57,979 nt of DNA, from contig NZ_BSTQ01000016.1 in assembly GCF_030269605.1 (NCBI RefSeq), forward strand, positions 195,280 to 253,258, in the 5' to 3' direction. This DNA is from Lentzea sp. NBRC 105346. GTDB taxonomy: Bacteria; Actinomycetota; Actinomycetes; Mycobacteriales; Pseudonocardiaceae. Both the position numbers and the translations under genes were made by a program. A model generated the notes under the pieces. That model was not told the origin of the DNA. It was given only the letters and a program-made list of their open reading frames with translations, and did not search any database. Numbering within the stretch: position 1 is the stretch's first letter; the number at the start of each line of letters is the position of its first letter. This document shows positions 10,738-19,596 of the stretch, piece by piece.

Positions 10738-11307
10738 ATGGAGCCGAAGTTCTTCCCGACGCCCGCTGACTTCCGCTTATGGCTGAGCGCTCATCACTCG
10801 TCGGCGTCCGAACTGCTCGTCGGTTTCTACAAGAAGGACAGCGGCCGGCCGTCCATCACGTGGCCCGAGTCGGTGGACCAGGCGCTGTGCTTCGGCTGGA
10901 TCGACGGTGTGCGCCGGTCGCTGGGGCCGGACGCGTACACGATCCGGTTCACGCCGCGGAAGGCCGGTTCGCACTGGTCCAACGTGAACATCGCGCGGGT
11001 GGCTGAACTGCGTGCCTCGGGGTTGATGACGCCCGCCGGGCTGGCGGCGTTCGAGGCGCGGTCTCCTGAGAGGTCGGGGCGAGCGTCCTTCGAACAGCAG
11101 GACGTCGCGCTGCCCTCGTCGTTCGTCGCCGAGTTTCAGGCGGCGGCGGGTGCGTGGGAGTTCTGGTTGGCGCAGCCTCCGGGGTATCGGAAGACTGCCA
11201 CCTGGTGGGTGATCAGCGCCAAGCGCGAGGAGACGCGGCGCAAACGTTTGGCGACGCTGATCGAGGATTCCGCGAACGGGCTGCGGATCAAGGAGTTGCG
11301 CCGATGA
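10738..11307 (+). CDS. YdeI/OmpD-associated family protein
   Basis: 189 residues from ATG 10738 (ATGs at 10726 and 10729 are alternatives; no clear SD precedes any). The N-terminus MEPKFFPTPADFRLWLSAHH and the segment SITWPESVDQALCFGWIDG are family signatures, followed by RFTPRKAGSHWSNVN and a C-terminal bacteriocin-protection-like helix (KTATWWVISAKREETRRKRL). Family function is poorly known; some members are linked to resistance to antimicrobial peptides or bacteriocins. Its TGA overlaps the ATG of the KAP NTPase gene (ATGA), so the two are likely co-translated. Confidence 0.85.
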   Translation: MEPKFFPTPADFRLWLSAHHSSASELLVGFYKKDSGRPSITWPESVDQALCFGWIDGVRRSLGPDAYTIRFTPRKAGSHWSNVNIARVAELRASGLMTPAGLAAFEARSPERSGRASFEQQDVALPSSFVAEFQAAAGAWEFWLAQPPGYRKTATWWVISAKREETRRKRLATLIEDSANGLRIKELRR

Positions 11308-13481
11308 GCCAGCGGTTCGTGCCGAAGGGCGGTGGCGGCAGCGACGAGCGCGACGACTCCGACGTCCCGGTCGCGCGGCTGGAACGCGAGTTCTCCATGC
11401 TGCCGATCGCCGATGTCGACGACCTGATGCGAGCGCTGGAAGGTCAGCAGATCCAGGTCCTGCCCGGACCGGCGGTCTCCGTGCGTGACGTGTTCGGCCG
11501 GGCGCAGCTCGAAACCTCGGGCGAGCCGCCGGTCCCCGTGACGGGACGGCAGGGCCACACCACCCCGTTGTCCGCGGTCACCTCCTGCTACCTCCCCGAC
11601 GGGCGGACGGTGCTCGTGTCCGCGAGCGAAGGCGGCACGATCCGCCTGTGGGACGCACGCACCCAGGCCGCGCTGCGGGTGGCGGTTCCCGGCGACGCGA
11701 CGCGTGCGGTCGTGGCGTTCGCGGGACCGGGCGGCTGGCCTTGGATCGCCTCCGGCGGTGACGATGGCAAGGTCCGGTACTGGGATCCCTACCTCGAGCC
11801 GCGCGCCCGCCTCGGCCAGGTGGTCACCCGCGGCCTGAGCGACCGGGCGGCCGAGGTGGACCTGCTGGGCCGCGGCGAGTTCACCAGGGCGCTCGGCGAC
11901 ACCCTGCGCAAGCCCGGCACGACCGAGGACTCCGGGCCCGCGGTGATCACGGTCGAAGGCCCGTGGGGTTCGGGGAAGAGCACGGTGCTGAACCTCGTGG
12001 CCGGGCAGTTCGGCCGTCCGGTGTTCATCCCGCCGAAGCTGCGGAAACTGACCGTGGCGGCGGCCGATGCCCTGTTGCGCAGCAACACGCCGCCGCCCGA
12101 GCTGCCCGCGGCACAGCCGGAATGGATCGAGGCGGCCGGCGAGATCGTCGTCACGTTCAACCCGTGGCAGTACCAGTCGAGCGACCAGGTGTGGGCCGGG
12201 CTCGCCCGAGCGATCACCCAGGCCGCGGAACGCGTGCTGGTTCCCACCGCCCTCAGGCGCGAGCGATATTGGTTCGGCTACAACGTGATCCGGGTCGATC
12301 GCCGGCATCTGCAGCGCGAGCTCTGGAAGCGGATTCTGTCGCCGTTCCTCAAGGTCGGCGTGCTGGGGCTGGGGCTCTCCGTGGTGTCCCAGCTCGCGAA
12401 GTGGCCGGTCCCGTTGCCCGTGCTCCTGGCGATTTCGGTGGCGCCGCTGGCTTTCGGGCTGCTGCACACGGCGGCGCGCTACCTGTTCGCGCGCGCGTCG
12501 GCGTTCCTGCCGGGCGAGCTCTTCGCCGGACCCGTGGCGTTCGCCGGTTCCACACCGGATCCGGTGGTCCGCGATCCGTACTACCAGGCCCGCTCCGGCT
12601 ACCTGTACCTCGTGCAGCACGATGTCCGCGCGGTGCTGAAGGACCTCGAAGCCAGGGGACACCAGCTCATCGTCCTGATCGACGACCTCGACCGCTGCAC
12701 GCCCCGCACGACCGCGGAGGTGTTCGAGGCGATCAACGTCTTCCTGTCGGGTGCGATGCCGCGCGCCAGGTTCGTCCTCGGCCTCGACCCGACGGTCGTC
12801 GCGTCCCATGTGGATCACGCCTACCGCGAACTGGCGGACGCTCGGGTGGTCACGCACCCCGACGACCCGAGCCCCGGCTGGACGTTCCTGCGCAAGCTGG
12901 TGCAGCTCCCGATCCGGCTGCCGCTGACCACCGAGGACAGCATCGGCCGCCTGCTGGACGGTCAGCTCGGCCCGGTCGACCAGCCGCACACGACCGGCAT
13001 CGCCAGACCCCGACGACGCGAGCCGCGGGTGGGCGAGCCGCAGGTGGGCGAGCCCACGACCGTCGCTGCTCCGCCGAAGTCCGTGGACGAAGTCGTAATC
13101 GCCATCGAGCGGGATTCGAAGGTGCGGGAGGAACTGCACCGCAGGCTCGCCGCGCAGCCCGAGCACTCGGTGCGCGAGGAGAAGCGGCTGATCAACGTGT
13201 GGCAGTTCTACCTGCGCGTGCTCGCGTCGTCGGACGCCGAGCAGGCGTGCCACCTCGTGTCGGTGGCGGAGGTCGTCACGCGGTGGCCCGCCTACCAGCA
13301 CCTGCTGCGCGGCCACTGGCGTGAGCTGGCCGAGGTGGTGGACGACGACGTGGCGTGGGGCGCTCTGGTCGCGAAGATCGGCTTCCGGCGGGAGGACGAG
13401 CGCGCGGCGAAGAACATCCGCGCGCTCCTCCAGGACTGCGACGCCGAGGCCGTCGCCGCGCTGGCCGACCGGCTCCTCTGA
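11304..13481 (+). CDS. WD40-KAP family P-loop NTPase, membrane-embedded
   Basis: 725 residues. Residues ~84-162 hold two WD40-like blades (GHTTPLSAV to GTIRLWDART, then WIASGGDDGKVRYWDPY). Walker A is GPWGSGKST at 219-227. Two hydrophobic segments (about 347-367 and 372-392) sit inside the NTPase domain, as in KAP NTPases. Walker B is LIVLIDDLDRC near 454. The start is ATG 11304, overlapping the upstream TGA. KAP NTPases hold membrane-bound complexes together; some, such as PifA, exclude phage. The blades are too few for a complete propeller, so they may complete one by oligomerising or be remnants. A role in surveillance or defence is inference. Confidence 0.9.
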   Translation: MSQRFVPKGGGGSDERDDSDVPVARLEREFSMLPIADVDDLMRALEGQQIQVLPGPAVSVRDVFGRAQLETSGEPPVPVTGRQGHTTPLSAVTSCYLPDGRTVLVSASEGGTIRLWDARTQAALRVAVPGDATRAVVAFAGPGGWPWIASGGDDGKVRYWDPYLEPRARLGQVVTRGLSDRAAEVDLLGRGEFTRALGDTLRKPGTTEDSGPAVITVEGPWGSGKSTVLNLVAGQFGRPVFIPPKLRKLTVAAADALLRSNTPPPELPAAQPEWIEAAGEIVVTFNPWQYQSSDQVWAGLARAITQAAERVLVPTALRRERYWFGYNVIRVDRRHLQRELWKRILSPFLKVGVLGLGLSVVSQLAKWPVPLPVLLAISVAPLAFGLLHTAARYLFARASAFLPGELFAGPVAFAGSTPDPVVRDPYYQARSGYLYLVQHDVRAVLKDLEARGHQLIVLIDDLDRCTPRTTAEVFEAINVFLSGAMPRARFVLGLDPTVVASHVDHAYRELADARVVTHPDDPSPGWTFLRKLVQLPIRLPLTTEDSIGRLLDGQLGPVDQPHTTGIARPRRREPRVGEPQVGEPTTVAAPPKSVDEVVIAIERDSKVREELHRRLAAQPEHSVREEKRLINVWQFYLRVLASSDAEQACHLVSVAEVVTRWPAYQHLLRGHWRELAEVVDDDVAWGALVAKIGFRREDERAAKNIRALLQDCDAEAVAALADRLL

Positions 13482-13548
13482 TCCGTGCAACAAACCGGCG
13501 GGTCCGGACGTCTCAGACCGGTTGGCCTGAGTACCTGAGGAGTCGCCG

Positions 13549-14001
13549 ATGACCGGCAACGACAAGAGTTACCGCTGGGTGCTCGCGTTCACCGGGCTCG
13601 CCATGTCGATCGTGGTGCACTTCGTCGCCATCCCGCTGCTGCCGACGGCGTTCAAGCTCGCGCTCGACCAGGGGCGAACCGGCACCTACGTCGTGGCGGA
13701 CGATCCGGCATGTCGCAAGGCGACCTGCCGCACCGACGCGGGCACGTTCACGAGCGACGACGGCACCATACGTCGCGTAGGCGTCCGCATCTCGAGCAAT
13801 CTGCCCAAGCCGCCGTACAAGGGCGACCGGATCCGTGTGGTGGATGTCGGAGACGCCGAGGTTTACCCGGACGACGGAGAACCGATATGGCTGTATCCGA
13901 TCCTCATCACGCTTGTGACGTTCGGCGTGACGGTTCTCGCGTTGACGCTGTTGTGGCCCAGCCGGAAGAAAAGGCGGGACCGGCGCACCGGCCCCGCCTG
14001 A
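13549..14001 (+). CDS. Two-TM membrane protein, unknown function
   Basis: 150 residues. A first membrane helix spans about 10-30 (WVLAFTGLAMSIVVHFVAIP) and a second about 115-137 (LYPILITLVTFGVTVLALTL). Between them is an ~80-residue hydrophilic domain with two cysteines (DDPACRKATCRTDAG), probably extracytoplasmic. The tail is basic (RKKRRDRRTG). An SD-like GAGG lies 8-10 nt before the ATG. I do not recognise the family. It ends 4 bp from the convergent PL6 lyase gene. Confidence 0.7.
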   Translation: MTGNDKSYRWVLAFTGLAMSIVVHFVAIPLLPTAFKLALDQGRTGTYVVADDPACRKATCRTDAGTFTSDDGTIRRVGVRISSNLPKPPYKGDRIRVVDVGDAEVYPDDGEPIWLYPILITLVTFGVTVLALTLLWPSRKKRRDRRTGPA

Positions 14002-14005
14002 ACCG

Positions 14006-15349
14006 TCAGGGCGCGTACGGGCCGACGTCCGCCTTCGTCAACGCCTTGCGCGACACCGAGCCGCCGAACTCGTCCGCGCCGACGTCCAACTTGCCGGTGC
14101 GGGAGTGCGGGTCGAAGTCGGTGGTGACGTACGGATACGCGCCCACCGCGGCGTCGATCGCCGGACTGCCGGCCGACAGGTGCAACAGTCCGTTGGCGTC
14201 CCGCGCCAACCGGGGATCGGCCGAGCGGTAACCGTTGGACGGCATGGCACCGCCGGTGCCACCCCAGATGATGTTGCCCTCGTACTTCACGATCGAGCCG
14301 CTGTGCATGCTCACCAGGCCACCGGAGCCCTGGATGACGTTGTTCGCCAGCACGCAGTCCTTCGGCTTGAACGGACCGCCGTCGCTGTCGACCACCGGCC
14401 CCGCGCCCAGCAGCGTGTTGAACGCCACCGTCACGCGGTCCGGCCGGTCGTGCAGCTTCGAGGTGGGCCCGCTGTCCGCCTCCTTGCCGGAACCGAACAC
14501 CATCGCCCTGTCCCTGGTGTTCTCGACGTAGTTGTTGACGATCTTGTGGTCGTTGCCGTGGAACCGGATGCCGGTCTGGAACAACACGTTGCCGTCCACC
14601 AGGGTGCGGTGGCCGTGCCGCAGCACGAGGAAACCCCTGCTGTCCCGGATCGTGTTGTACCGCACGACGTTGTCCGACGACTTCACCGAGATCGCCTCGG
14701 CGTCGCCGTTCGCCTTCTCGAAGAGGTTGTGCTCCAGCAGGGTGTTGGCGGAGTTCTGCTGCCGGTCGCTGTTGCCGATCCGGACCGACTCACCGCCGTT
14801 GCCGCCGTTGAACCTGTGGTTGAAGAAGTAGTTGTGGTGCGCCCACGTCCGCTTCGCAATGCCGCGCGGCGGGCCGCCGACGTGCAGGTACACGCCCTCG
14901 TTCGTCCGGTTCTGGAACGTGTTGTGGTCGACTTCGACGTCGTCTCCGTTGACCTCGATCCAGCCGCCCGCGTCGTCCGGGATGACCGGCACGTCGATCT
15001 CGAGGTTGTTGCGGGTGATCCGGATCTTCCTCGCATCCACCGGGACGCTGAGCCTGCCCTTGTGCCGCAACGTGAAGCCCTCGATCACGACGTCGCTCAC
15101 GCCCGAACCGAACACGAAGCCCGCGGACCCGCGGATCTCGGCCTTGCCGACGTGTGCGGCGGCGACCGTGATGCCGGACTTGCGGATCGTGATCGCCTTC
15201 GTGGACGTGTAGACGCCGTCCGCCAGTTCGATCCGGTCACCGGGCGAGGCGTTGTCGATCGCCGTCTGCAATGCGGCGAGGCTGGTGACCGGCGCACCGG
15301 CGGGCACGGCGATCACCATGCCCGCCAGCAGCAACGCGACCGCGATCAT
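14006..15349 (-). CDS. Polysaccharide lyase family 6 (alginate lyase / chondroitinase B-like)
   Basis: 447 residues with an N-terminal signal sequence (MIAVALLLAGMVIAVPAGAP). The rest is a right-handed parallel beta-helix. PL6 motifs: QNRTNEGVYLHVGG, NGGESVRIGNS, then EAISVKSSDNVVRYNT (catalytic Lys) and GFLVLRHGHRTLVDGN (catalytic Arg), plus a HDRPDRVTVAFNT rung. PL6 enzymes cleave uronic-acid polysaccharides by beta-elimination; alginate and dermatan are the known substrates. Its ATG overlaps the stop of the paralogue upstream (ATGA). The two proteins share even the C-terminal segment GGSVSRKALTKADVGP, so this is a recent tandem duplication. Secreted. Confidence 0.88.
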   Translation of the reverse strand: MIAVALLLAGMVIAVPAGAPVTSLAALQTAIDNASPGDRIELADGVYTSTKAITIRKSGITVAAAHVGKAEIRGSAGFVFGSGVSDVVIEGFTLRHKGRLSVPVDARKIRITRNNLEIDVPVIPDDAGGWIEVNGDDVEVDHNTFQNRTNEGVYLHVGGPPRGIAKRTWAHHNYFFNHRFNGGNGGESVRIGNSDRQQNSANTLLEHNLFEKANGDAEAISVKSSDNVVRYNTIRDSRGFLVLRHGHRTLVDGNVLFQTGIRFHGNDHKIVNNYVENTRDRAMVFGSGKEADSGPTSKLHDRPDRVTVAFNTLLGAGPVVDSDGGPFKPKDCVLANNVIQGSGGLVSMHSGSIVKYEGNIIWGGTGGAMPSNGYRSADPRLARDANGLLHLSAGSPAIDAAVGAYPYVTTDFDPHSRTGKLDVGADEFGGSVSRKALTKADVGPYAP

Positions 15350-16692
15350 GGCGCGCTCGGGCCGACGTCGGCCTTGGTCAGGGCCTTGCGCGACACCGAG
15401 CCGCCGTACTCGTCGGCGCCCACGTCGAGCTTGCCCGAGCGGTCGTGCGGGTCGAAGTCCTTCGTGACGTACGGGTACAGGCCCTGCGCCGCGTCGATCG
15501 CGGGGCTGCCCGCGCCGAGGTGGTACAGGCCGTTGGCGTCACGGACCAGCTTCGGGTCGACGGACTTGTAGCCCGACGCCGGAATGCTGCCCGCGGAGCC
15601 ACCGAACACGATGTTGCCCTCGTACTTGACCGTCGAACCCTGGCGGATGTCGGTCAGGGTGCCCGTGCCCTTGATGATGTTGTTGGACACGATGCAGTCC
15701 TTGGGCAGGTACTTGCCGCCGTCGCTGTCGATCACCGCACCGGTGCCGAGGACGGTGTTGAACGCGACCGTGACGCGGTCTGGGCGGTCGTGCTCCTTGG
15801 ACGTCGGCCCGCTGTCGGCCTCACTGCCCGAACCGAACACGATGGCGCGGTCGCGGGTGTTCTCCACGTAGTTGTTGATGACCTTGTGGTCGTTGCCGTG
15901 GAAGCGGATGCCGGTCTGGAACAGGGCGTTGCCCTCGACGACGCTGCGGTTGCCGTGCCGCAGCACGATGAAGCCGCGGCTGTCGCGGATCGTGTTGTAG
16001 CGGACGATGTTGTCCGACGACTTGATCGAGATCGCCTCGGAGTCGCCGTCCGCCTTCTCGAACAGGTTCAGCTCGACGATCGCGTTCGCGGACTTCGACT
16101 GCTTGTGGCTGTAGCCGAGCCGGATCGACTCGCCGCCGTTCGAGCCCTTGAACTGGTGGTTGTAGAAGAAGTTGTGGTGGATCCACGAGCGCTTGGCGAT
16201 GTCGCTGCCGGGCCCGGTGATCTGCAGGTACACGCCTTCGTTCGTGCGGTTCTGGAACAGGTTGTGGTCGATCTGGACGTCGTCGGCGCTCACCGAGAGC
16301 GACGCGCCGGACTTGTTGCCCGTGTAGGTGTTGCGGGTGATGCGGGTGGCCTTCGCCTCGGGCGGCACGGACATGCCGTCGTTGTTGTCGAAGACGAAGC
16401 CCTCCACGACGACGTGCCGCACCTTGCCGAGCTTGATGGCCGACGAGCCGGTGAGCACCACGCCGCCGGTTCGTTGCGCGGCGAGGGTGACACCGGGCTT
16501 GTTGATCGTGATGGTCTGGTCCGTCAGCCGGACGCCGTCCGCGACCTCGACCCGTTGGCCGGGCCTCGCGGAGTCGATCGCCGACTGCAGCGCCGACGCG
16601 CTGGACACGTGCACGACAGCGGCCGTCGCGGGTGTCTGGACGAGGAAGGACAGGAGAACAGCCGCGCTGAGCGCGACGCAGGGACGGTTCAC
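15346..16692 (-). CDS. Polysaccharide lyase family 6, tandem paralogue
   Basis: 448 residues from GTG 16692, with GGGGAG upstream. Signal peptide MNRPCVALSAAVLLSFLVQT ends near TPATAA. PL6 beta-helix with QNRTNEGVYLQITG, GGESIRLGYSHKQ, the Lys rung EAISIKSSDNIVRYNT and the Arg rung GFIVLRHGNRSVVEGN. Both catalytic positions are intact, so the copy should be active. It is first of the tandem pair and overlaps the next copy by 4 nt. The Nudix stop lies 46 nt upstream on the same strand, so read-through from the amidase-Nudix operon is possible. Substrate by analogy: alginate or another uronate polymer. Confidence 0.88.
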   Translation of the reverse strand: MNRPCVALSAAVLLSFLVQTPATAAVVHVSSASALQSAIDSARPGQRVEVADGVRLTDQTITINKPGVTLAAQRTGGVVLTGSSAIKLGKVRHVVVEGFVFDNNDGMSVPPEAKATRITRNTYTGNKSGASLSVSADDVQIDHNLFQNRTNEGVYLQITGPGSDIAKRSWIHHNFFYNHQFKGSNGGESIRLGYSHKQSKSANAIVELNLFEKADGDSEAISIKSSDNIVRYNTIRDSRGFIVLRHGNRSVVEGNALFQTGIRFHGNDHKVINNYVENTRDRAIVFGSGSEADSGPTSKEHDRPDRVTVAFNTVLGTGAVIDSDGGKYLPKDCIVSNNIIKGTGTLTDIRQGSTVKYEGNIVFGGSAGSIPASGYKSVDPKLVRDANGLYHLGAGSPAIDAAQGLYPYVTKDFDPHDRSGKLDVGADEYGGSVSRKALTKADVGPSAP

Positions 16693-16738
16693 GCCAACTC
16701 CCCACAGAGGATCAGGTAGTTGGCGGCGGTACCCAAAG

Positions 16739-17170
16739 CTACCGCAGGATGCCTGCGGGTGGGCTAGTGCGAAAGAGCCCGAGTGCCACGTCGAGGGATT
16801 TCACGCGCTTCAAATGTGGCACTTCGGCCAGGTCGAACCATGCTGCGAGGTCCGTGCTCCCGTCCGTCTCATTTCGCAATTCGCCACCAACGATCCGGAC
16901 CTTGTAGAAGATCCGCAACGCGTGGTAATCGCGATCCGGCTCCTCGCGGTGCTCGGAGTCGATGCCCAGCAGCCGTTCGACCTCGACGTCGAACCCCGTC
17001 TCCTCCTCCAGCTCGCGGATCACCGCGTCGTGCGGGTGCTCGCCGTGGTCGATGCCGCCGCCGGGCAGGATCCACAACTTCTCGTCCGGGCCGAGCCACC
17101 GCGCCAGCAGGATTCGTTCGTCCTGGACACACACGCCGTACGCCGCCACCCGCTGCCGCTGGACCTTCAT
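16739..17170 (-). CDS. Nudix hydrolase
   Basis: 143 residues from ATG 17170 (MKVQRQRVAAYGVCVQDERI). A complete Nudix box is present: G5E7REU-like GGGIDHGEHPHDAVIRELEE followed by ETGFD, giving the Mg2+ ligands. The family hydrolyses nucleoside diphosphates linked to another moiety; small members like this one often clean oxidised nucleotides or nucleotide sugars. The specific substrate cannot be read. It begins 11 nt after the amidase stop on the same strand, so the two are probably co-transcribed. Confidence 0.9.
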   Translation of the reverse strand: MKVQRQRVAAYGVCVQDERILLARWLGPDEKLWILPGGGIDHGEHPHDAVIRELEEETGFDVEVERLLGIDSEHREEPDRDYHALRIFYKVRIVGGELRNETDGSTDLAAWFDLAEVPHLKRVKSLDVALGLFRTSPPAGILR

Positions 17171-17181
17171 GCCTGCAGAGC

Positions 17182-18597
17182 CTAGAAGGCGGGCGGCGTG
17201 CGGAGGTGCCAATCGGTGATGTCCTGATAGGCCGCCGCCAGCGAGGCCAGCCGCTGCTCGGTGCGCGGCGGTCCGACCAGCTGGGCGCCCAGCGGCATGC
17301 CGGAGGCGCTGAAACCGCAGGGAAAGGCGATGGCGGGCAGTCCCGCGACGCCGGCGGGCACCGTGAACGCCATCAGCACCGCGACGAGCGGCAGACCGTC
17401 GATGTGTTCGGCGCCGTGGGGCAGTTCGGGCACCGGCACCGTCGGCATGAGGATGGCGTCCACGCGCTCGAACAGCGTCGCGTACTCGCGCTTGATCGCC
17501 GCACGCACCCGTTGGGCGTGCAGGAAGTCCGTGACCGGCACGGCCCGGCCGACCTCCAGGAAGGTCTCGATGTCGGCCGCGAAACCGCCCTGGTGGTCCC
17601 GGAACTGGGCGGCGCCCTCCGCGAACTGCAGCACGGACGCGACCGCTCCCGTGATCTCCAGCGACGGCAGCTCGACGGGTTCGATCTGAACGCCCAGCGC
17701 ACGCATCCGTTTCAGGGCGTCGGCGATGTCAGGGTGCTCGACGACGCCGAGCCGGACGACCCCGGTGTCGATCCGCCGCAGCGGCTCCTGTTCCCCCAGC
17801 AGAACCTGGAGCAGCAGCCAGCAGTCCGCCGCGCTGCGCGCCATCGGGCCCACCGTGTCGAACGACGGCGCCAGCGCCATGACGCCATCGCGCGGCACCA
17901 GGCCGTGCGTCGGCCGGATCGCCGTGGTGCCACAGAACGCGGACGGCAGACGCAGTGACCCGCCGGTGTCCGTGCCGAGTGCGGCGGGCACCTGCCGGGC
18001 GGCCAGCGCGGCCGCACTTCCGCCGGACGAACCCGAGGTCATCCGGGCGGGGTTCCACGGGTTGCGGCTGTGCGGAGTGGACACACCGGCCGCGATCTCG
18101 TGCGTCGCGGTCTTGCCGACGAGAATGCCGCCCGCGGCCCGGATTCTCGCCACCACCGTCGCGTCCCAGGGCGCCATGCGGCCTGCGTACACCGCGCTGC
18201 CGCGTTCGGTCGCGAGGCCGTTCGTGTCGATCAGATCCTTGACGCCGAAGGGAATTCCGTACAGCGGGCCGCTCGGCCACGCGCCGTCCGCGACGCCCGC
18301 CTGTGCCCGTGCCGCGTCCTCGGCGAGCCGGACGAACGCGCCGATGACGTGATCGGTCTCGTGGATGCGAGTGAGACAGGCATCCACCAGTTCCAGCGGG
18401 GAGATCTTGCCTTGGCAGATGGCCGCCGCCGCTTCGAGCACGCCGAGCTCGCACGGCTCGACGTCCCGTATCGCGACCGGCAACGGGTCGCCGGACGGCA
18501 ACAGCCGCGCTTCGGGTTCCGGTGCGTCGTCGGCGCCTTCGACACCGGCGAGGAGCTCGATGGCTCCGGCGAGCAGGGCGCGCGCGACGTCGATCAC
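17182..18597 (-). CDS. Amidase signature family enzyme
   Basis: 471 residues from GTG 18597. It has the Ser-Ser-Lys catalytic set: Lys in PFGVKDLIDTNGLATERGSA and the glycine/serine-rich stretch MTSGSSGGSAAALAARQVPA followed by LGTDTGGSLRLPSAFCGT. Such enzymes hydrolyse amides (GatA, AtzF and fatty-acid-amide hydrolase relatives). No GatB or GatC partner is adjacent, so it is a stand-alone amidase, not part of tRNA amidotransferase. No signal peptide, so cytosolic. It leads the amidase-Nudix pair and diverges from the SPFH gene across a 77-bp region with a palindrome. Confidence 0.9.
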   Translation of the reverse strand: MIDVARALLAGAIELLAGVEGADDAPEPEARLLPSGDPLPVAIRDVEPCELGVLEAAAAICQGKISPLELVDACLTRIHETDHVIGAFVRLAEDAARAQAGVADGAWPSGPLYGIPFGVKDLIDTNGLATERGSAVYAGRMAPWDATVVARIRAAGGILVGKTATHEIAAGVSTPHSRNPWNPARMTSGSSGGSAAALAARQVPAALGTDTGGSLRLPSAFCGTTAIRPTHGLVPRDGVMALAPSFDTVGPMARSAADCWLLLQVLLGEQEPLRRIDTGVVRLGVVEHPDIADALKRMRALGVQIEPVELPSLEITGAVASVLQFAEGAAQFRDHQGGFAADIETFLEVGRAVPVTDFLHAQRVRAAIKREYATLFERVDAILMPTVPVPELPHGAEHIDGLPLVAVLMAFTVPAGVAGLPAIAFPCGFSASGMPLGAQLVGPPRTEQRLASLAAAYQDITDWHLRTPPAF

Positions 18598-18629
18598 ACC
18601 GCAGACCCTACTTGGCGCCGCGCCGAAAA

Positions 18630-18643
18630 AAGTGATATCACTT
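18630..18643. promoter_or_regulatory. Perfect 14-bp palindrome, candidate operator
   Basis: AAGTGATATCACTT is its own reverse complement and lies 31 bp before the SPFH ATG, in the divergent amidase/SPFH region. The surroundings are AT-rich for this genome (AAAAAAG before, TTAGCTAG after), as expected for a promoter. The SPFH operon encodes a ribbon-helix-helix protein, a class that often binds short palindromes and represses its own operon. Binding by that protein is inference. Confidence 0.5.
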
Positions 18644-18674
18644 AGCTAGTCATTCGATAGACAAAGGGGGCGCC

Positions 18675-19595
18675 ATGAGCGCGACGACGGACAGTGTGGT
18701 TCGGATGCCCGCGCCGGTCGTACGGGAACGGAAGGCCAACGACCTGCCGGGGATCGCGATGTTCTTCGCGGGACTGGCGGTGATCGCGGCCGGGGGCTGG
18801 ATGTTCGCGACCGCCGTGGGCGACGGCTCGGACCCGGAGCCGGGATTCGCCGTGTTCGGCATGCTGGTCGTCATCGCGGGCGTGATCGTGCTGCGCGGAC
18901 TGTTCACGGTCGCGCCGGGTGAGGCGCGCGTCCTGCAGTTCCTCGGCCGCTACGTGGGCACCGTCCGCTCGGACGGTCTGCGGTGGGCGAACCCGTTCAC
19001 CACGCGCGAGAAGATCTCGACGCGGATCCGCAACCACGAGACCGCGACGCTGAAGGTCAACGACGCCGACGGCAATCCGATCGAGATCGCCGCCGTGGTG
19101 GTGTGGCAGGTCGAGGACACCGCGCGGGCGCGGTTCGAGGTCGACAACTTCGTGAAGTTCGTCGGCATCCAGACGGAGACCGCGGTGCGGCACATCGCGA
19201 CCAGCTACCCGTACGACAGCCACGAGGAGCACGGCCTGTCGTTGCGGGAGAACGCGGACGAGATCACCGAGACGCTGTCGATCGAGATCGCCGCGCGCGT
19301 CGAGTCGGCCGGCGTGCGGGTGATCGAGTCGCGGCTGACCCACCTGGCGTACGCGCCGGAGATCGCCCAGGCCATGCTGCAACGCCAGCAGGCGGGCGCG
19401 GTCGTGGCGGCCCGCACCCGGATCGTGGAGGGAGCGGTGGGCATGGTGGAGCTCGCACTGGCCAGGCTGGCCGAGCAGGAGGTCGTGGAGCTGGACGAGG
19501 AGCGCAAGGCCGCGATGGTGTCCAACCTGCTGGTCGTGCTGTGCGGCGACCGATCGACCCAGCCCGTCGTCAACACCGGGTCGCTGTACACCTGA
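18675..19595 (+). CDS. SPFH/Band-7 domain membrane protein
   Basis: 306 residues, SD AAAGGGGG before ATG. Two membrane helices (about 22-45, LPGIAMFFAGLAVIAAGGW, and 55-75, VFGMLVVIAGVIVLRGLF) are followed by the SPFH domain: TVAPGEARVLQFLGRYVGTV, then NPIEIAAVVVWQVEDTARAR and GVRVIESRLTHLAYAPEIAQ, and an Ala/Glu-rich helical region (MLQRQQAGAVVAARTRIVEG). The family scaffolds membrane microdomains, like stomatin and flotillin. A ribbon-helix-helix gene follows after one base, so they form an operon. A chaperone or scaffold role for membrane proteins is family-based. Confidence 0.92.
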   Translation: MSATTDSVVRMPAPVVRERKANDLPGIAMFFAGLAVIAAGGWMFATAVGDGSDPEPGFAVFGMLVVIAGVIVLRGLFTVAPGEARVLQFLGRYVGTVRSDGLRWANPFTTREKISTRIRNHETATLKVNDADGNPIEIAAVVVWQVEDTARARFEVDNFVKFVGIQTETAVRHIATSYPYDSHEEHGLSLRENADEITETLSIEIAARVESAGVRVIESRLTHLAYAPEIAQAMLQRQQAGAVVAARTRIVEGAVGMVELALARLAEQEVVELDEERKAAMVSNLLVVLCGDRSTQPVVNTGSLYT

Positions 19596-19596
19596 G

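Noticed and set aside
14105..16719. Plus-strand long frames opposite the PL6 lyases
   Set aside because: They show Val/Asp/Arg-rich shadow composition without domains; the minus strand has intact PL6 enzymes with signal peptides.
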